Part shown: positions 25,996 to 36,465 of the stretch, piece after piece
Layout of the letters: each line of letters starts with the position of its first letter
Numbering within the stretch: the first letter of the stretch is position 1
Assembly: GCA_023053685.1 (NCBI GenBank)
Contig: JALIGW010000004.1
Coordinates: forward strand, 86,320,249-86,384,248
Direction of reading: 5' to 3'
Length of the DNA stretch: 64,000 nt
Origin: Diadophis punctatus similis
Lineage: Eukaryota; Chordata; Lepidosauria; Squamata; Dipsadidae
Notes under the pieces: generated by a model
What the model was told of the DNA's origin: nothing
Databases searched by the model: none
The model's input: only the letters and a program-made list of their open reading frames with translations
Translations under genes and position numbers: made by a program

Positions 25996-27299
25996 GGCCA
26001 GTCCTAAGAATCAAGCAAGAGATCAAACACACCTAAATTGTTTTGAACAATTTGGACACTTTCTGTTTGTGACTTTTATTGGTTGAAATTTAGCAAATCA
26101 ATTCTATTTGGGAGGCCGGGTGTAAGTCTGTTCTGACGTCCAAATTGAATTGGAATGGATTATTTATTTATTTATTTGACCGAAGTGTTCAAATTGGTGT
26201 GAGAGGGGAAGGCAGCATTGGGGGAAACCGTAAGGCTGGCCCTCGGAAGGAGGAAGAAAGCAATGGGCTGCTAAGGGGGAGGGGGGAGGAAGAGGGGGGC
26301 CGCTGAAGAAACTCCATAGACCCCGCCTTGATTTGGCTTGGTATCAAAGGAAGGTCCAGCTTTGATTGTTGGACTCACATCCTGAGATTACCAAACCAAC
26401 AAATAAAACCCAAGAAATTGTAACCTCAACACACAAGAAAGGCCTGGGTCACAATGGAATGTAGGGAGGCCTAAAATAATATTTTTTAATAATAAAATAA
26501 TAATTGAACATAAAAGCTAGATAAAATATCCACTTCAGCTATTATTTTATTATAATGTTATTACATTAGTACACGGGTACTGTGGGCTTTCTTCAAAAGG
26601 AAATCCCAAACCTTTCTCTATTAAATTCATTTGAATTGTATGAACTGCGAGATTCTCCCAGGGAATTAATGTTAAAGTCTAAGAAGAAATAATAAAAGCA
26701 TACTTTTTCAAGCCAAAAAAAAAGCATTTACAATTTAATAAAACCTGCTTTTTCTGATGTTTTTCAAAAACATTACACCTTGTCCATATCCAATTTAATC
26801 TAATATAGACACTGAACAGACATACCTCAGTCCTTTTATGGATATAAAATTACAAGAAAAATGTCTTTGCAACTGAAGGAAATTAAGAAAGCTGCAAGAA
26901 AGCATTCCCCCCCTCTCCCCCCCCCATGTGCATGTGCAGGGAGAGAAAGGGGAGAAGTTGAAAAACATCTACTGACCCACCCTGGACCAGCATGTTGGAT
27001 CAGAATCTGTAACCTTCAGTGAGGAGGGTTGGTCATCATGCTCTGGACTACACTAGGGAGTGAGACCCAACTTCCAACGGCACCTTCCATAAACCAAGAT
27101 TGAAGGCCTCTTGTCAAGGATTCAACAAGTGTCACCACCACCACCATCCATAATAATAGCCACTGATGGTCTAAGTGTCCATGAATCTGTGCCGTTGCTC
27201 TTGTTCTTTTAACTATCCTGACTGACCACTGCTGGCAGTGAATATGCTGTATGACACTGTTGTTCTCTTCTCTCACTTGTGCTTCTCCTTCAGTGGATG
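25996..27299. other. Intergenic DNA, no gene seen
   Basis: Unique DNA with G-rich runs near 26,275-26,300 and C-rich runs near 26,907-26,926. No supported gene. Confidence 0.55.
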
Positions 27300-27361
27300 A
27301 ACGAGAGAAAGAGGGGGAGGGAGGGAGGGGGGAGGGGGAGGGAGGGAGGGAGGGAGGGAGG

Positions 27362-27419
<58 letters not shown>

Positions 27420-27470
27420 CAGAGACAGAGACAGAGACAGAGACAGAGACAGAGACAGAGAGAGAGAGAG
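27300..27470. repeat. GGGA / GA / GACAGA compound array
   Basis: GGGA-rich repeats (to ~27,366), a GA run, about ten AGAGAC units (~27,400-27,460) and a final GA run. The long frames on both strands here are artefacts. The array is followed by a unique 54-bp unit that recurs at 40,451 behind a similar array. Confidence 0.97.
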
Positions 27471-27524
27471 ATCTCGTCTGGTCCGGGCCGAGTGCTGACT
27501 CGGGGGTCCAGGACTCCCCTAGGC
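27471..27524 (+). repeat. Unique unit shared with 40,451-40,502
   Basis: Contains 'gggccgagtgctgactcggg' and 'ctcccctaggc'. It matches 40,451-40,502 with only a few differences, and both copies sit between a GGGA/GA array and the left end of the same MITE. The two loci are therefore copies of one composite repeat. Confidence 0.85.
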
Positions 27525-27643
27525 CAGGGGTCTCCAACCTTGGCAACTTTAAGACTTGTAGACCAACTCCCAGAGTTCCTGGCTGAGGAACTCTGGGAGT
27601 TGAAGTCCACAAGTCTTAAAGTTGCCAAGGTTGGAGACCCCTG
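27525..27643. mobile_element. Palindromic hAT MITE, 119 bp, with 8-bp TSD
   Basis: Nearly perfect fold-back. The left arm runs 'caggggtctccaaccttggc' then 'aactttaagacttgtaga', and the right arm is its reverse complement ending 'gttggagacccctg'. It is flanked by perfect 8-bp duplications 'ccctaggc' (27,517-27,524 and 27,644-27,651). It is the best preserved member of the small family in this window and defines its ends. Confidence 0.95.
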
Positions 27644-27651
27644 CCCTAGGC

Positions 27652-29508
27652 AACATTAACTGACTGCCATTGACGCAAAGATTTGCATCTTCAGAATGAT
27701 AATTTAACATCAGTTCCATCTGATGTGACCTTGGCAACAACAGTTCAGTCCACTGTTGGGTTTGAGCCAAGCTGACAGCCACAGTCAACTGAAAATTGTT
27801 AGTTTTGGATAAAGCCACCGCTGGCCGTGTGTGATTTCATATATCTCTAGATCAGCTTTCCACATCTCTTTTATCCCAGTTGCTGTAGCCTTTCTTTGAC
27901 TTTCTTTGCGAGAAAACAGCTGCATTTCCAACTATTTTTGCACATGTTCTAAAAATTTGTGTTTTTCCTTTTTCCAATGCAGTGACCATTGGTTTAAACT
28001 CAAAGGAATAAACAAGTTTTAACAGGGATCAGAATCCTAGCTAAGGGTGAGAAAGGCTGTCTGGCCAGCGAAGGACCCCAAAGCAGGAAGAGGGAAATGT
28101 GGGAAATGTGTTTCGCTGGAACCAGACTTTGCACGGGGGTGGGGGGGTGGGGGGACACACGGTTGAGCCATCAGAGACCGAGAAGGCCTTCTGGCTGCAA
28201 CCCCCATCCTGACACCCAGAGCTGAATGGGTGGTAGACGTTTTTCACCTTCTGCCCTAAGGAATGTGTGACATGGGTAAAGCAGCCACATAACGGTCAAC
28301 CCAAACTGAATTAGCATGAATTAAAATGCAAAAAGGAAAATGGATAACGTTAACACCTTCTGATTGAAGGATATGAGCTTAATTGGTGGCATCGCACCTC
28401 GTTTGTGGTAGATCCCCCAAGTCTGATTTCCAGCTCTTTTTGAAGCTTTAGATCAAATTGTTCTAAAACTGATTTGCTTGGTTTTTTACATTGAAAATCG
28501 CTTCTTTGGGTGAATTGGCTGACCTCTATTAAGAGGTGTTTTTAATGAGACTCTGCAAACTCTAATTTCTGCCTTTTAAAAGGCATCAAAGCATCAGACT
28601 TTGGAAACTGGTTATGAAGTCTTGCTTTGCTTCGGCCTGTGCAGGCAGGAGAGCAGCCCTGCCCTCTGGGTGGGAAAGTGAGCAGGAGCAGAGGAGGCAA
28701 GGGAAGTCCAACGCAACAAAACAAAGCAAAGGACCGTCCTTCCTTCCACGGGGTTGATTTAGTCAGCATCTCCTGCCAACTAGGAAGCTGCAGTCTGGGC
28801 CAGTTTGCACCACTGAGGAACTGCAACTAAGCCTCCCTAAGCCATGCCAACCATGCCAGAAAGAAGGTCAGATTCTGCCCCCAGAGAGGCTGGAGGGGAC
28901 ATAGCCGGCCGTAAGGAAGGAATAGCATTCTCGCCTGCATCGGAGGACTTCGGAGGGTCCTCAAGATGGAAGGGCCATTTCGGGGGCCCAGTCTGGCTCC
29001 CTCAATCCAGCTCAAATGAGGGGGAGCCCAGCACCCTCACCCCAATCTCCACTAGGGAAGAAGCCTGGCAACTTAATTGCATCCCACTGGCTTTCATAAA
29101 CACATACATATACACCCAGGGAGAAAGAGAGAAACATACAGTAAACTATTTCATAGTCACATAATCACTTTAAATTATACTCCAGCAATATATTAAAATC
29201 AATAGTTACAATGCCATATGTCATGGGAAAGAATTACACAACTTATTGGGTCACGTGGAAATTTAATGATCGCTCTGAAAAGAAAAAGTGATTTCAACTT
29301 TCTCACTATGCATTCCTAGGAACCCTGTGATTTGGCCCCATAATTAGTCTCTCCTAGCTGAGCTTACTTTAACCCTGGGTTACTTTCCACATTTTCTCTA
29401 CATTCACAAAACTGCCTGCTTTGACTTTATATTTTCCATCCACTGAGGCTAATTTCTGTCTCCAAAGACTAAGCTATTTTAAATATGTGAAAACCCTAAA
29501 GACACTCT
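27652..29508. other. Intergenic DNA, no gene seen
   Basis: Unique sequence up to the LTR element. The GT-rich tract near 28,135-28,153 is the only simple repeat. Short frames overlap on both strands without motifs. Confidence 0.55.
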
Positions 29509-29512
29509 AAAG

Positions 29513-30059
29513 TGTTATTAGGAAATATCCTTTTAGGTTCAGTTCCAAGTGGGGAAAAAGACACTGGATTCATGAAGGTTGCTTGGAAGGAAGGTTTAAT
29601 GGTGGACAGGAGCACATGGCAGGAGCCCCTGTACAGAAAAGGTAACTTACATGGTTGTGTGGTGAAGAGAAAAAAAAGAGAGAGAAGAATGCTGAGTTCC
29701 TGGTTTTTATAGTCTAAGTTGGGTCCCACCTCTTAGATTTCCTTTTCCTGTATAGAAATGTATCCCATTGGCTCTCAGACCCCCCAGGGGCATGCTGGGG
29801 TGGCTCTTGGCTTTTGTCTAATCCAGCTTTGGCTGAATGAAAGGGCCTTGGGCAAATCCTATTATGGTTTTGTTATGCAGAAGACTTTCAGCCAGGTGAG
29901 AGGAATATGTGAGCTTAGCAGGGGTGGGGGTTTCCAAGAGGAGTCTTTTGTCTGTTTAAAAAGCATGTTTCCAGATGTTTCCAAAGAATATTTTCTACCT
30001 TTTAATATCTCCTAGGATATCTCATTTCCTAGGAGAGGGGTGGGTGCTAACTTCCTACA
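29513..30059 (-). repeat. 3' LTR of the minus-strand element
   Basis: Same length as the other LTR and identical except for one base near its U5 end. It is preceded (minus strand) by the polypurine tract at 30,060-30,077. Confidence 0.95.
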
Positions 30060-30077
30060 ATCCCTCATTTTTTTTTC
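30060..30077 (-). promoter_or_regulatory. Polypurine tract
   Basis: The minus strand reads GAAAAAAAAATGAGGGAT directly before the TG of the 3' LTR. It is almost all purine, as needed to prime plus-strand DNA synthesis. Confidence 0.75.
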
Positions 30078-30105
30078 AAAACATGTGAGTGCAACACATG
30101 TTTTG
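30076..30105. repeat. Perfect hairpin next to the polypurine tract
   Basis: An 11-bp perfect stem ('caaaacatgtg' and 'cacatgttttg') with a 7-nt loop lies just upstream of the polypurine tract. Confidence 0.75.
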
Positions 30106-31007
30106 ACACAAGCTTCAAATTGATCAGGTCAAGGAGATTTTATGGGTGCTTTCAATTTTCTTTGATGCAGAGGGGAAGACATTGAAAGAGGCAGTTGAAA
30201 GAGGCAGCAGCAGGATTCCTTCAGTGGCTTCCAAAAGGAGAGCTTTCAACCATGATGGTCAATGGCCAGGGCAAAAGTTCTGGAAATAAATTTACAGTAT
30301 CCAATTTTCCATGCCAATTATGTTCAGATGTTTGATAACACTTTCGATGAGCTCCCAGACAGGTTTCAAGCAAGCACAGGCCCCACAATTTTCCCACAGC
30401 CATGGTTTACCTTGAAATCACAGGCTGCCCATTTCCAAGGGATGGTTCTTGAATCTGCCCTAGCTCTTACTTTAGTGCATCTAGGATTTGTGAGTCCAAA
30501 TTGAAGTTAGCCAGTGTGCAATCTAGGCTTTTCCTTTTTTTTTTTTTTTTTTTTTAAGAATGAGCCCTGGGACTCTTACTCCTGAGACCACCAGTGCAAA
30601 ATACCCTGCTTTACTGGGCAGCAGTCAGGCCTTGGGTTTTCGAAGATCCTTTCTGCTAGCTCTTCAAGTGGGGAAATTGCCTGAGGGGACCTGTCCCCTT
30701 CCCCCATGGAATTAGCAGGGAGATATGACTGCCTGGGCTTTAATGCCACAAAGCAGGAGTCAAAACAACAACAACAAAAAAAACACCAGCAAGCTAAAAG
30801 CAGCTTTGGGTGGGGGTAGGTGAAAAAGGGATAACCTCAGTCTAATTCTGAATGGCGTGTCTCTGTGTGTTTGTGTATGCAGCTACAAATTTACCTCCCA
30901 CTAGACAGAAATCTAAAGTGTACAGAACTCACTGTGGTAACCACTCCCAATACAATTCTTACATGAGTACATTAAACTGATTACAATATAGATGAGACAA
31001 GAAAGAG

Positions 31008-31156
31008 AAACGTTACAATGAATTTCTGTGACTGAAGCAAAGAAAGAAAGAAAAACTTTACAATGAATTTCTGTGACTGAAGCAAAGAAAGAAAGAAAAA
31101 CTTTACAATGAATTTCTGTGACTGAAGCAAAGAAAGAAAGAAAAACTTTACAATGA
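31008..31156. repeat. 45-bp tandem repeat, about 3 copies
   Basis: A 45-bp unit containing 'caatgaatttctgtgactga' and 'agcaaagaaagaaag' repeats at exact 45-base spacing (31,021, 31,066, 31,111) with almost no divergence. It lies inside the LTR element, in the part nearer its 3' LTR. Confidence 0.95.
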
Positions 31157-32276
31157 AGTTCCCCCCTCCCCCCTAGTCTTTTCAGCTGTCTGCTGGGGAT
31201 TGAAAATAGATGTTTGGTCTTTATTTGTCCATCTCAGGGTCCTTTCATTCATGTCTGCTGGGTGGCCTTAGGTTTTGGTGGTAAGGCTGGTCAGTCAGGC
31301 TTGGAAAGATCTACTCCACTCTGGTTGATGTGATGTCTAGAGGACTAGATTCAAACCCACTTCTGGCTCAAATGGATGGAATGTCTTTACTGGAGGCAGT
31401 GTCTGAGCCCATTTGCTCTGCTTCCATAGGCTTCAGGATCATATGTGCAGGGCTGAAAGACATAAGAACAGGGTCCCTTCCCCCTTTTGCTGGTAATTCT
31501 ACCACGAGAGGCATTGTAAAAGGATTAGAGATTTGGGGGGGGGGGGGTAGATAGCTTGTAGGCAGGGTTTGAGGAAAACAAACAACACATCAGTATCGCA
31601 GTTAAATCAATTATAACAAAATGGAGACATCACCGGGGAAAAAATGAACAGACATTTCCATCTTAGCAGAGAATTGGCATCCATTAAACATCACAGAAGA
31701 GCAATATTAAAACTGTTTGCATGTACATACAGTAAATGTGAGAATGGAATTTTCCTGTAAATTAACTTAAAACATTGTCCCTTAAATTTTGGCTTTTCTT
31801 AAAAACACCGAGAGGAATAGGAAAAGTGAACTCTGTTCCTTGTCCCAGATCAGGTTGGCCAGTCCTAACTGGGCAAAGACATTTTCCTTTCTTTTCAGTG
31901 CTTTTAATTTTCTAACAATTTGAAATTCATATCTCTAGGAAACAGAGATATTTTACAGTTGCAATTACCTCGAGTGCGCACAAGACAAGACAAAGACGTA
32001 CACAGACACAAAAACATGGACAAAGAGGATGACAGGACACACACACAAGTCCTTCCTGCCATAAATCTCAGTTAAAATTAGGGAAGGCACAAGTCTTAAC
32101 AAACAAACCACGTGGTTACATATAAGAGAGAGAGAAGAAGAGAGAGAGAAGAAACAACAAACACCTCAACATTTTTCCTTTTCTGTTTTCTTAAGTACCT
32201 TTATTTAGCCAAATTGGCTGTTTTGTTGTGTTTTGTTTTTTCTGTGACATCCCTCAGCAAAGTCCATTTCCTACTT

Positions 32277-32357
32277 TTACACATTCCTGTATTCCTGGCG
32301 TCCCAGGTTCCAAGCCCTCACAAGGGTACCCGCCACCCTCGAACTAGAGCTTCCCAT
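32277..32357 (-). pseudogene. Short Met-Gly frame, possible gag remnant
   Basis: A 26-codon minus-strand frame that starts Met-Gly-Ser-Ser with Ser at position 6, then stops. Gly2 and Ser6 match the N-myristoylation pattern found at the start of many retroviral Gag proteins. It follows the leader and the 82-bp repeats of the LTR element, where a gag start would be expected. The body of Gag is absent. With so few residues, chance cannot be excluded. Confidence 0.3.
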
Positions 32358-32404
32358 GATCCTTTAAATGTAAGGTTCACTTTGGCTTAGCTAGTGACGC
32401 GCTC

Positions 32405-32646
32405 ACTGTTTTCAGAGGCTAAAAAACTCTGGGAAGGACTTCCGATTCCCTCATGGAAGTAAGGGCCCCTTCCTTGGGGAGTCGTCCGCAGTTTTCAGAG
32501 GCTAAAAAACTCTGGGAAGGACTTCCGCTACCCCACAGAAGTATGGGCCCCTTCCTTGGGGAGTCGTCCGCAGTTTTCAGAGGCTAAAAAACTCTGGGAA
32601 GGACTTCCGCTACCCCACAGAAGTATGGGCCCCTTCCTTGGGGAAT
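32405..32646 (-). repeat. 82-bp tandem repeat, 3 copies
   Basis: Three copies of an 82/83-bp unit beginning at about 32,408, 32,491 and 32,573. Copies 2 and 3 are almost identical and copy 1 differs at several bases. On the minus strand each unit contains 'ccccaaggaagggg' and 'ggaagtccttcc', which could form small hairpins. The block lies just upstream of the Met-Gly frame at 32,357. Confidence 0.95.
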
Positions 32647-32838
32647 CTCCTTTAGGTTTATCAGATCCAAAAAGGGGATCTGCGAGGATGTAGTCGCCCC
32701 TGTACGACTAGTACTAAGACCTCCACTTTCTATTCACGAGCTTCACATTTTAGAACCAAAAAATTATGGGGTTTGCTTTTGGGATGTGCACATAAAAACA
32801 ACAACAACAACAACAAAATTTGCTTTCCCACCCTTCAA

Positions 32839-32839
<1 letters not shown>

Positions 32840-32886
<47 letters not shown>
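32840..32886. repeat. (CA)n microsatellite
   Basis: About 23 CA units inside the LTR element. Confidence 0.97.
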
Positions 32887-32889
<3 letters not shown>

Positions 32890-33029
32890 TCCTCCTTCCC
32901 TAACAGAAGCTCCTGTGCTCTGTAAACGCTAAACAGAACTTACACAAATCAAAACAGAAAGAGAAGACATTGACACATAGGCTGGTAGATGAGAAAGAAA
33001 CTCTATACTACCAAATGAGGATAAACAAA

Positions 33030-33660
33030 AATAATTCAATATTATGAAAAGCTGTATGAGCAAGAAGTTTCAGAAAATAAAATTAAAGAATATTTGAAAA
33101 AAAAATGGAATTGCCTAAAGTACCAGAAAAGGACAAAAACTATTAAATGAATGAATATCAATGATGGAATTATCAGAAGCAGATCAAGAGACAAAAGAAC
33201 AACCAAACACCAGGACCAGGTGGGCCAGTGGCAGAATTTTACAAAGATTTTACATAATGAGGTGTTGATTGATGTAAAGGTACCACATTCCTGAATGGGA
33301 GCAAATATTACTTTGATTCCAAAATAAGATTCAGATTTAATGCAGATAAAACTATAGGCCCATCTCTTCACTGAATGCTGACTATAAAATATATACTTCA
33401 ATAATGGCAGCAAACTAAAAGGTTCCTAAATGAATTTATACATTCAGCTCTCTTAAGCTTTTTCTAAGAGACAGATTAAAAACAAAATGAGAATGATTTT
33501 AAATACATTAAAAAAAAGGCACAAGAAAAGGATGCTATTGATTTTGATACTGGAAGTGCTAAATATAAATATTATGGCAGACACAGAAATTAAAGGCATG
33601 GAAACTTTGAAAACTAATTTTGCACCAAGTGAGAAATAAAATATGTTAATAACCAACCTT
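33030..33660 (+). mobile_element. L1 ORF2 fragment inside the LTR element
   Basis: In several + frames the sequence matches the L1 segment that leads into reverse transcriptase: ELPKVPEKDK-like, then QTPGPGGPVAEFYKDF, GANITLIPK, APISSLNADYKIY and a FLNEFIHSA-like stretch. Stops and frameshifts are frequent, so the fragment is old. It is antisense to the LTR element and far more decayed than the LTR pair. Confidence 0.75.
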
Positions 33661-33879
33661 ACTGACAATTTTGTTGTCCAAAAGGTAGAGAAGAGAACTA
33701 GAGGAGATAATTAAGTCCATACTTGACTTAATACTTACAAACAAAGAAGAAGTTGTAGAAGGATTTGAAACTGCATCATTAACATAACAAAAACGATTCA
33801 ACACAATTGAACACACTAAAGTCTTAGATTTTAAAATAAAGCTGACCTTAATAAACTCAAGAGAAACTTGAGAAAGATT

Positions 33880-34640
33880 CCTTGGATGAAAGTCCTAAAG
33901 GAAAGAAGCAACTCAAGAAGCTTTGTAAACTCTGAAAAACTTGATTATAAAAGCCAATTGCACAAAAGCAATCAGGAAAAAAAAACCAGAAATCCAAGAA
34001 ACCAGCATGGCTGCACAAAGACCTCACTGACAAATTGAATGAATGAAGGACAGATACAAAAATGGAAACAGGGACACATAACTAAAGCAGAATATCAGCA
34101 GATAGCAAGAATCTGTAAAGAAAAATCAGGAAACAAAAGCCTTGAATGAACAACGACTTGCAACAAAGTGAAAGATAATATAAAAGATTCTTCCAATACA
34201 TAAAAAAAAAACAAGAAGAAAAATCAAGGAAACAGTTGGACCACTAAGGAGAGAAGGCAACAAAGAGAAAGCCATGAGTTGCTTAACTCATTCTTTGCAT
34301 GTCTTCTTGCAAAAAGAAATGCAACCCAACTAACCAGAAATATAACTGGAAAGGAAAAAATAAAACAGACTGTAAACTAAAGTTAAAATAAGCAAAAACA
34401 GTAAGAGAACACCAGGTCCCAGAGTCCTAAAGGAGCTGGTAAATGAAATCTCAGAACCACTGCACATCTTAAAAAAAAAATCTTGGGACACGTGGACTAC
34501 CTGAGAAACTGGGAAAAAGCTAATGTGGTTCCCATCTTCAAAAAGAAAGAAAAAAAATTTCCTGAGCCCTATCTAATGCAAAGAAAAGTAAAATCCTACA
34601 CCTAGGTAAGGGAAACCAAAAATATAGATAACTATTATAA
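33880..34640 (+). mobile_element. CR1 LINE fragment inside the LTR element
   Basis: The + frames show CR1 blocks in order: FFQYIKKKQEEKSR and VGPLRREGN (about 34,180-34,260), RVLKELVNEISEPLHI (about 34,420), a decayed SWDTW...NW.KANV stretch (34,480-34,530), and then, after a gap, KSKILHLGKGN near 34,585. The catalytic centre is deleted and stops are common. Antisense to the LTR element. Confidence 0.75.
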
Positions 34641-34993
34641 ATTGGTGCAACAAATTAAAACAGATTTGGAGAAGTGGAAAAGAACCACCATAAAATGAGT
34701 ATCCTGCAATGGCTAGCAGACAAAACAGGGCTGGGGGGGGGAGAAGGGGGGGAGAAGGGGGGGAGGAAATATCAAAGGATTTAGGAAGATACATTAACTT
34801 GGTTAAACAAAAGCATGATTATTTTTTCCCTAAAATGATTTGTACCCAGACAACACACCATTCAATTGAAATTGGAATTTACATATGCCATAAAGTAAAA
34901 TTAAAAGCAAAAATTACCCCCACACACACATACAAACATGCAAACACACATTTCCCAGTTTTCTATGGTTTAAAGTAAAATTTAGAGGTAGGT

Positions 34994-35000
34994 ACTCACC
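34994..35000 (-). promoter_or_regulatory. Candidate leader splice donor
   Basis: The minus strand reads AAG|GTGAGT about 135 nt downstream of the 5' LTR, a near-consensus donor at the usual place for a retroviral leader donor. No matching acceptor was identified. Confidence 0.4.
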
Positions 35001-35121
35001 TTCTTTCCAAGCAGCCCTTGAATTTTGAACTCAAAACCCCTTTAAAACCTACTTCCCAATGGCCAAGGCCTAATAAATTTATTTAGGCCTGGATCATTGA
35101 AGAGGCTAGCTTGGAAATCCA

Positions 35122-35133
35122 GCTGGCTCGCCA
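35122..35133 (-). promoter_or_regulatory. Primer binding site, tRNA-Arg type
   Basis: The minus strand reads TGGCGAGCCAGC, starting 2 nt from the LTR edge. It is complementary over 12 nt to the 3' end of vertebrate tRNA-Arg (ACG anticodon), which ends in GCTGGCTCG plus CCA. The next base departs from the tRNA. The tRNA sequence is from memory. Confidence 0.75.
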
Positions 35134-35135
35134 AT

Positions 35136-35682
35136 TGTTATAAGGAAATATCCTTTTAGGTTCAGTTCCAAGTGGGGAAAAAGACACTGGATTCATGAAG
35201 GTTGCTTGGAAGGAAGGTTTAATGGTGGACAGGAGCACATGGCAGGAGCCCCTGTACAGAAAAGGTAACTTACATGGTTGTGTGGTGAAGAGAAAAAAAA
35301 GAGAGAGAAGAATGCTGAGTTCCTGGTTTTTATAGTCTAAGTTGGGTCCCACCTCTTAGATTTCCTTTTCCTGTATAGAAATGTATCCCATTGGCTCTCA
35401 GACCCCCCAGGGGCATGCTGGGGTGGCTCTTGGCTTTTGTCTAATCCAGCTTTGGCTGAATGAAAGGGCCTTGGGCAAATCCTATTATGGTTTTGTTATG
35501 CAGAAGACTTTCAGCCAGGTGAGAGGAATATGTGAGCTTAGCAGGGGTGGGGGTTTCCAAGAGGAGTCTTTTGTCTGTTTAAAAAGCATGTTTCCAGATG
35601 TTTCCAAAGAATATTTTCTACCTTTTAATATCTCCTAGGATATCTCATTTCCTAGGAGAGGGGTGGGTGCTAACTTCCTACA
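35136..35682 (-). repeat. 5' LTR of the minus-strand element
   Basis: 547 bp, starting TGTAGG and ending ATAACA on the minus strand. U3 carries a CCAAT box ('gagccaatggg', + strand 35,390-35,394) and a TATAAAA box (35,327-35,333). A poly(A) signal ATTAAA lies downstream (35,218-35,223). These elements are all in minus-strand order, which independently confirms the orientation. Confidence 0.95.
35327..35333 (-). promoter_or_regulatory. LTR TATA box
   Basis: TATAAAA on the minus strand, about 57 bp downstream of the CCAAT box and about 105 bp upstream of the ATTAAA poly(A) signal, as in a compact retroviral U3-R. The copy in the other LTR is at 29,704-29,710. Confidence 0.75.
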
Positions 35683-36200
35683 AAAGAAAGTCATGTTTTA
35701 ATTATAAGTAACATGGTAGGTCTTTTTACGTTGTTTCTTCACACCAGGTTAAACAACAAGTTCTGGGATAATTGTGTGTTTTCATTCAGCTGTAAGTTAC
35801 TTCTTGATTTATATTTCTATGTTATTATTTCATATTGTGGTTTATTCCACAACCACGATAAAAAGGATACATCTAAATTTTAAATTATTGGACACTGAGG
35901 CTCCTATCCCACCCTTTCTCTTAGTTCCCCTCCTCTGTAGCAGCAGTGGTCTGACCATGTTAGGTGGGCTTGCCACAATACAGACCCCATAAAGCCTCTC
36001 AGAAAAGCTGCCAGACTACATGGACTGAATGAATGAATGAATGAACGCTTACCTTCGTTGGCAGAAGGTTGGGGGGGTCTTTTATGCTGCCTGTGCAGGT
36101 TGGGGGGGTGCAATTGGTGAGTCCATGTTTACCCAGGGCTTTAGTGTCTCTGGAGTTCATTAACCATACCAGGTGGTGAGGGCCACTACGGAGAATGATT

Positions 36201-36465
36201 TTAGAAGGATATTGGGGACATGTCTATCCAGGACAAAGGGATACCTAAGGGGTGGGAACAGCAGCTCACCTCCAGATGTAAGCTACAGGGGAACAAGGTC
36301 AGGAAAGAGGCCTGGATCTGGCTTGTGAACACCCTGAAGCATCCAGGATGGCCCTCCGAGACGAGTTGGGTTATGATGGCCTGATCTTCAGGGCTGATCT
36401 GATGGTCTTCCTCGTACCCCCACTTGAAGTCAGGCAGAGCCACTTGGGTGAAACTGAACTCGGAG
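36201..36465 (-). other. Unrecognised open frame
   Basis: The minus frame includes LPDFKWGYEEDHQISPEDQA and continues about 80 residues to a stop. There is no AUG at the start; the frame simply opens upstream. The composition is protein-like (not low complexity) in its first 45 residues, but I do not recognise the family. It could be a decayed transposon gene or chance. It lies 0.5 kb right of the LTR element and outside it. Confidence 0.2.

Larger units (their letters stand above)
29513..35682 (-). mobile_element. Young non-autonomous LTR retroelement (ERV-like)
   Basis: Complete 6,170-bp element. The two 547-bp LTRs differ at one base (29,519 versus 35,142), so the insertion is recent. The outer flanks carry the 4-bp duplication 'aaag' (29,509-29,512 and 35,683-35,686). 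Orientation is minus: a primer site matching tRNA-Arg lies 2 nt inside the right LTR, a polypurine tract abuts the left LTR, and each LTR has CCAAT, TATAAAA and ATTAAA signals in minus order. A 4-bp duplication fits class I ERVs, though Ty3-like elements are not excluded. The 5,076-bp interior has no visible protease, RT, integrase or envelope frame. It holds L1 and CR1 fragments in antisense plus two tandem-repeat blocks. Movement would need proteins from a related autonomous element. Confidence 0.93.

Noticed and set aside
27016..27659. Long frames on both strands with Ser-Leu/Ser-Val or Glu-Arg repeats
   Set aside because: Microsatellite translations that run into a palindromic MITE; no independent coding evidence.
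31003..32650. Tandem repeats as a CRISPR array
   Set aside because: The units are contiguous, without unique spacers, in a vertebrate genome.
29513..35682. Two independent solo LTRs instead of one element
   Set aside because: The 4-bp duplication matches only across the outer borders, and PBS and PPT lie at the inner borders of the right LTRs.
29509..35686. LTR element on the plus strand
   Set aside because: On + there is no primer site after the left LTR and no purine tract before the right one; CCAAT, TATA and ATTAAA signals are ordered only on the minus strand.
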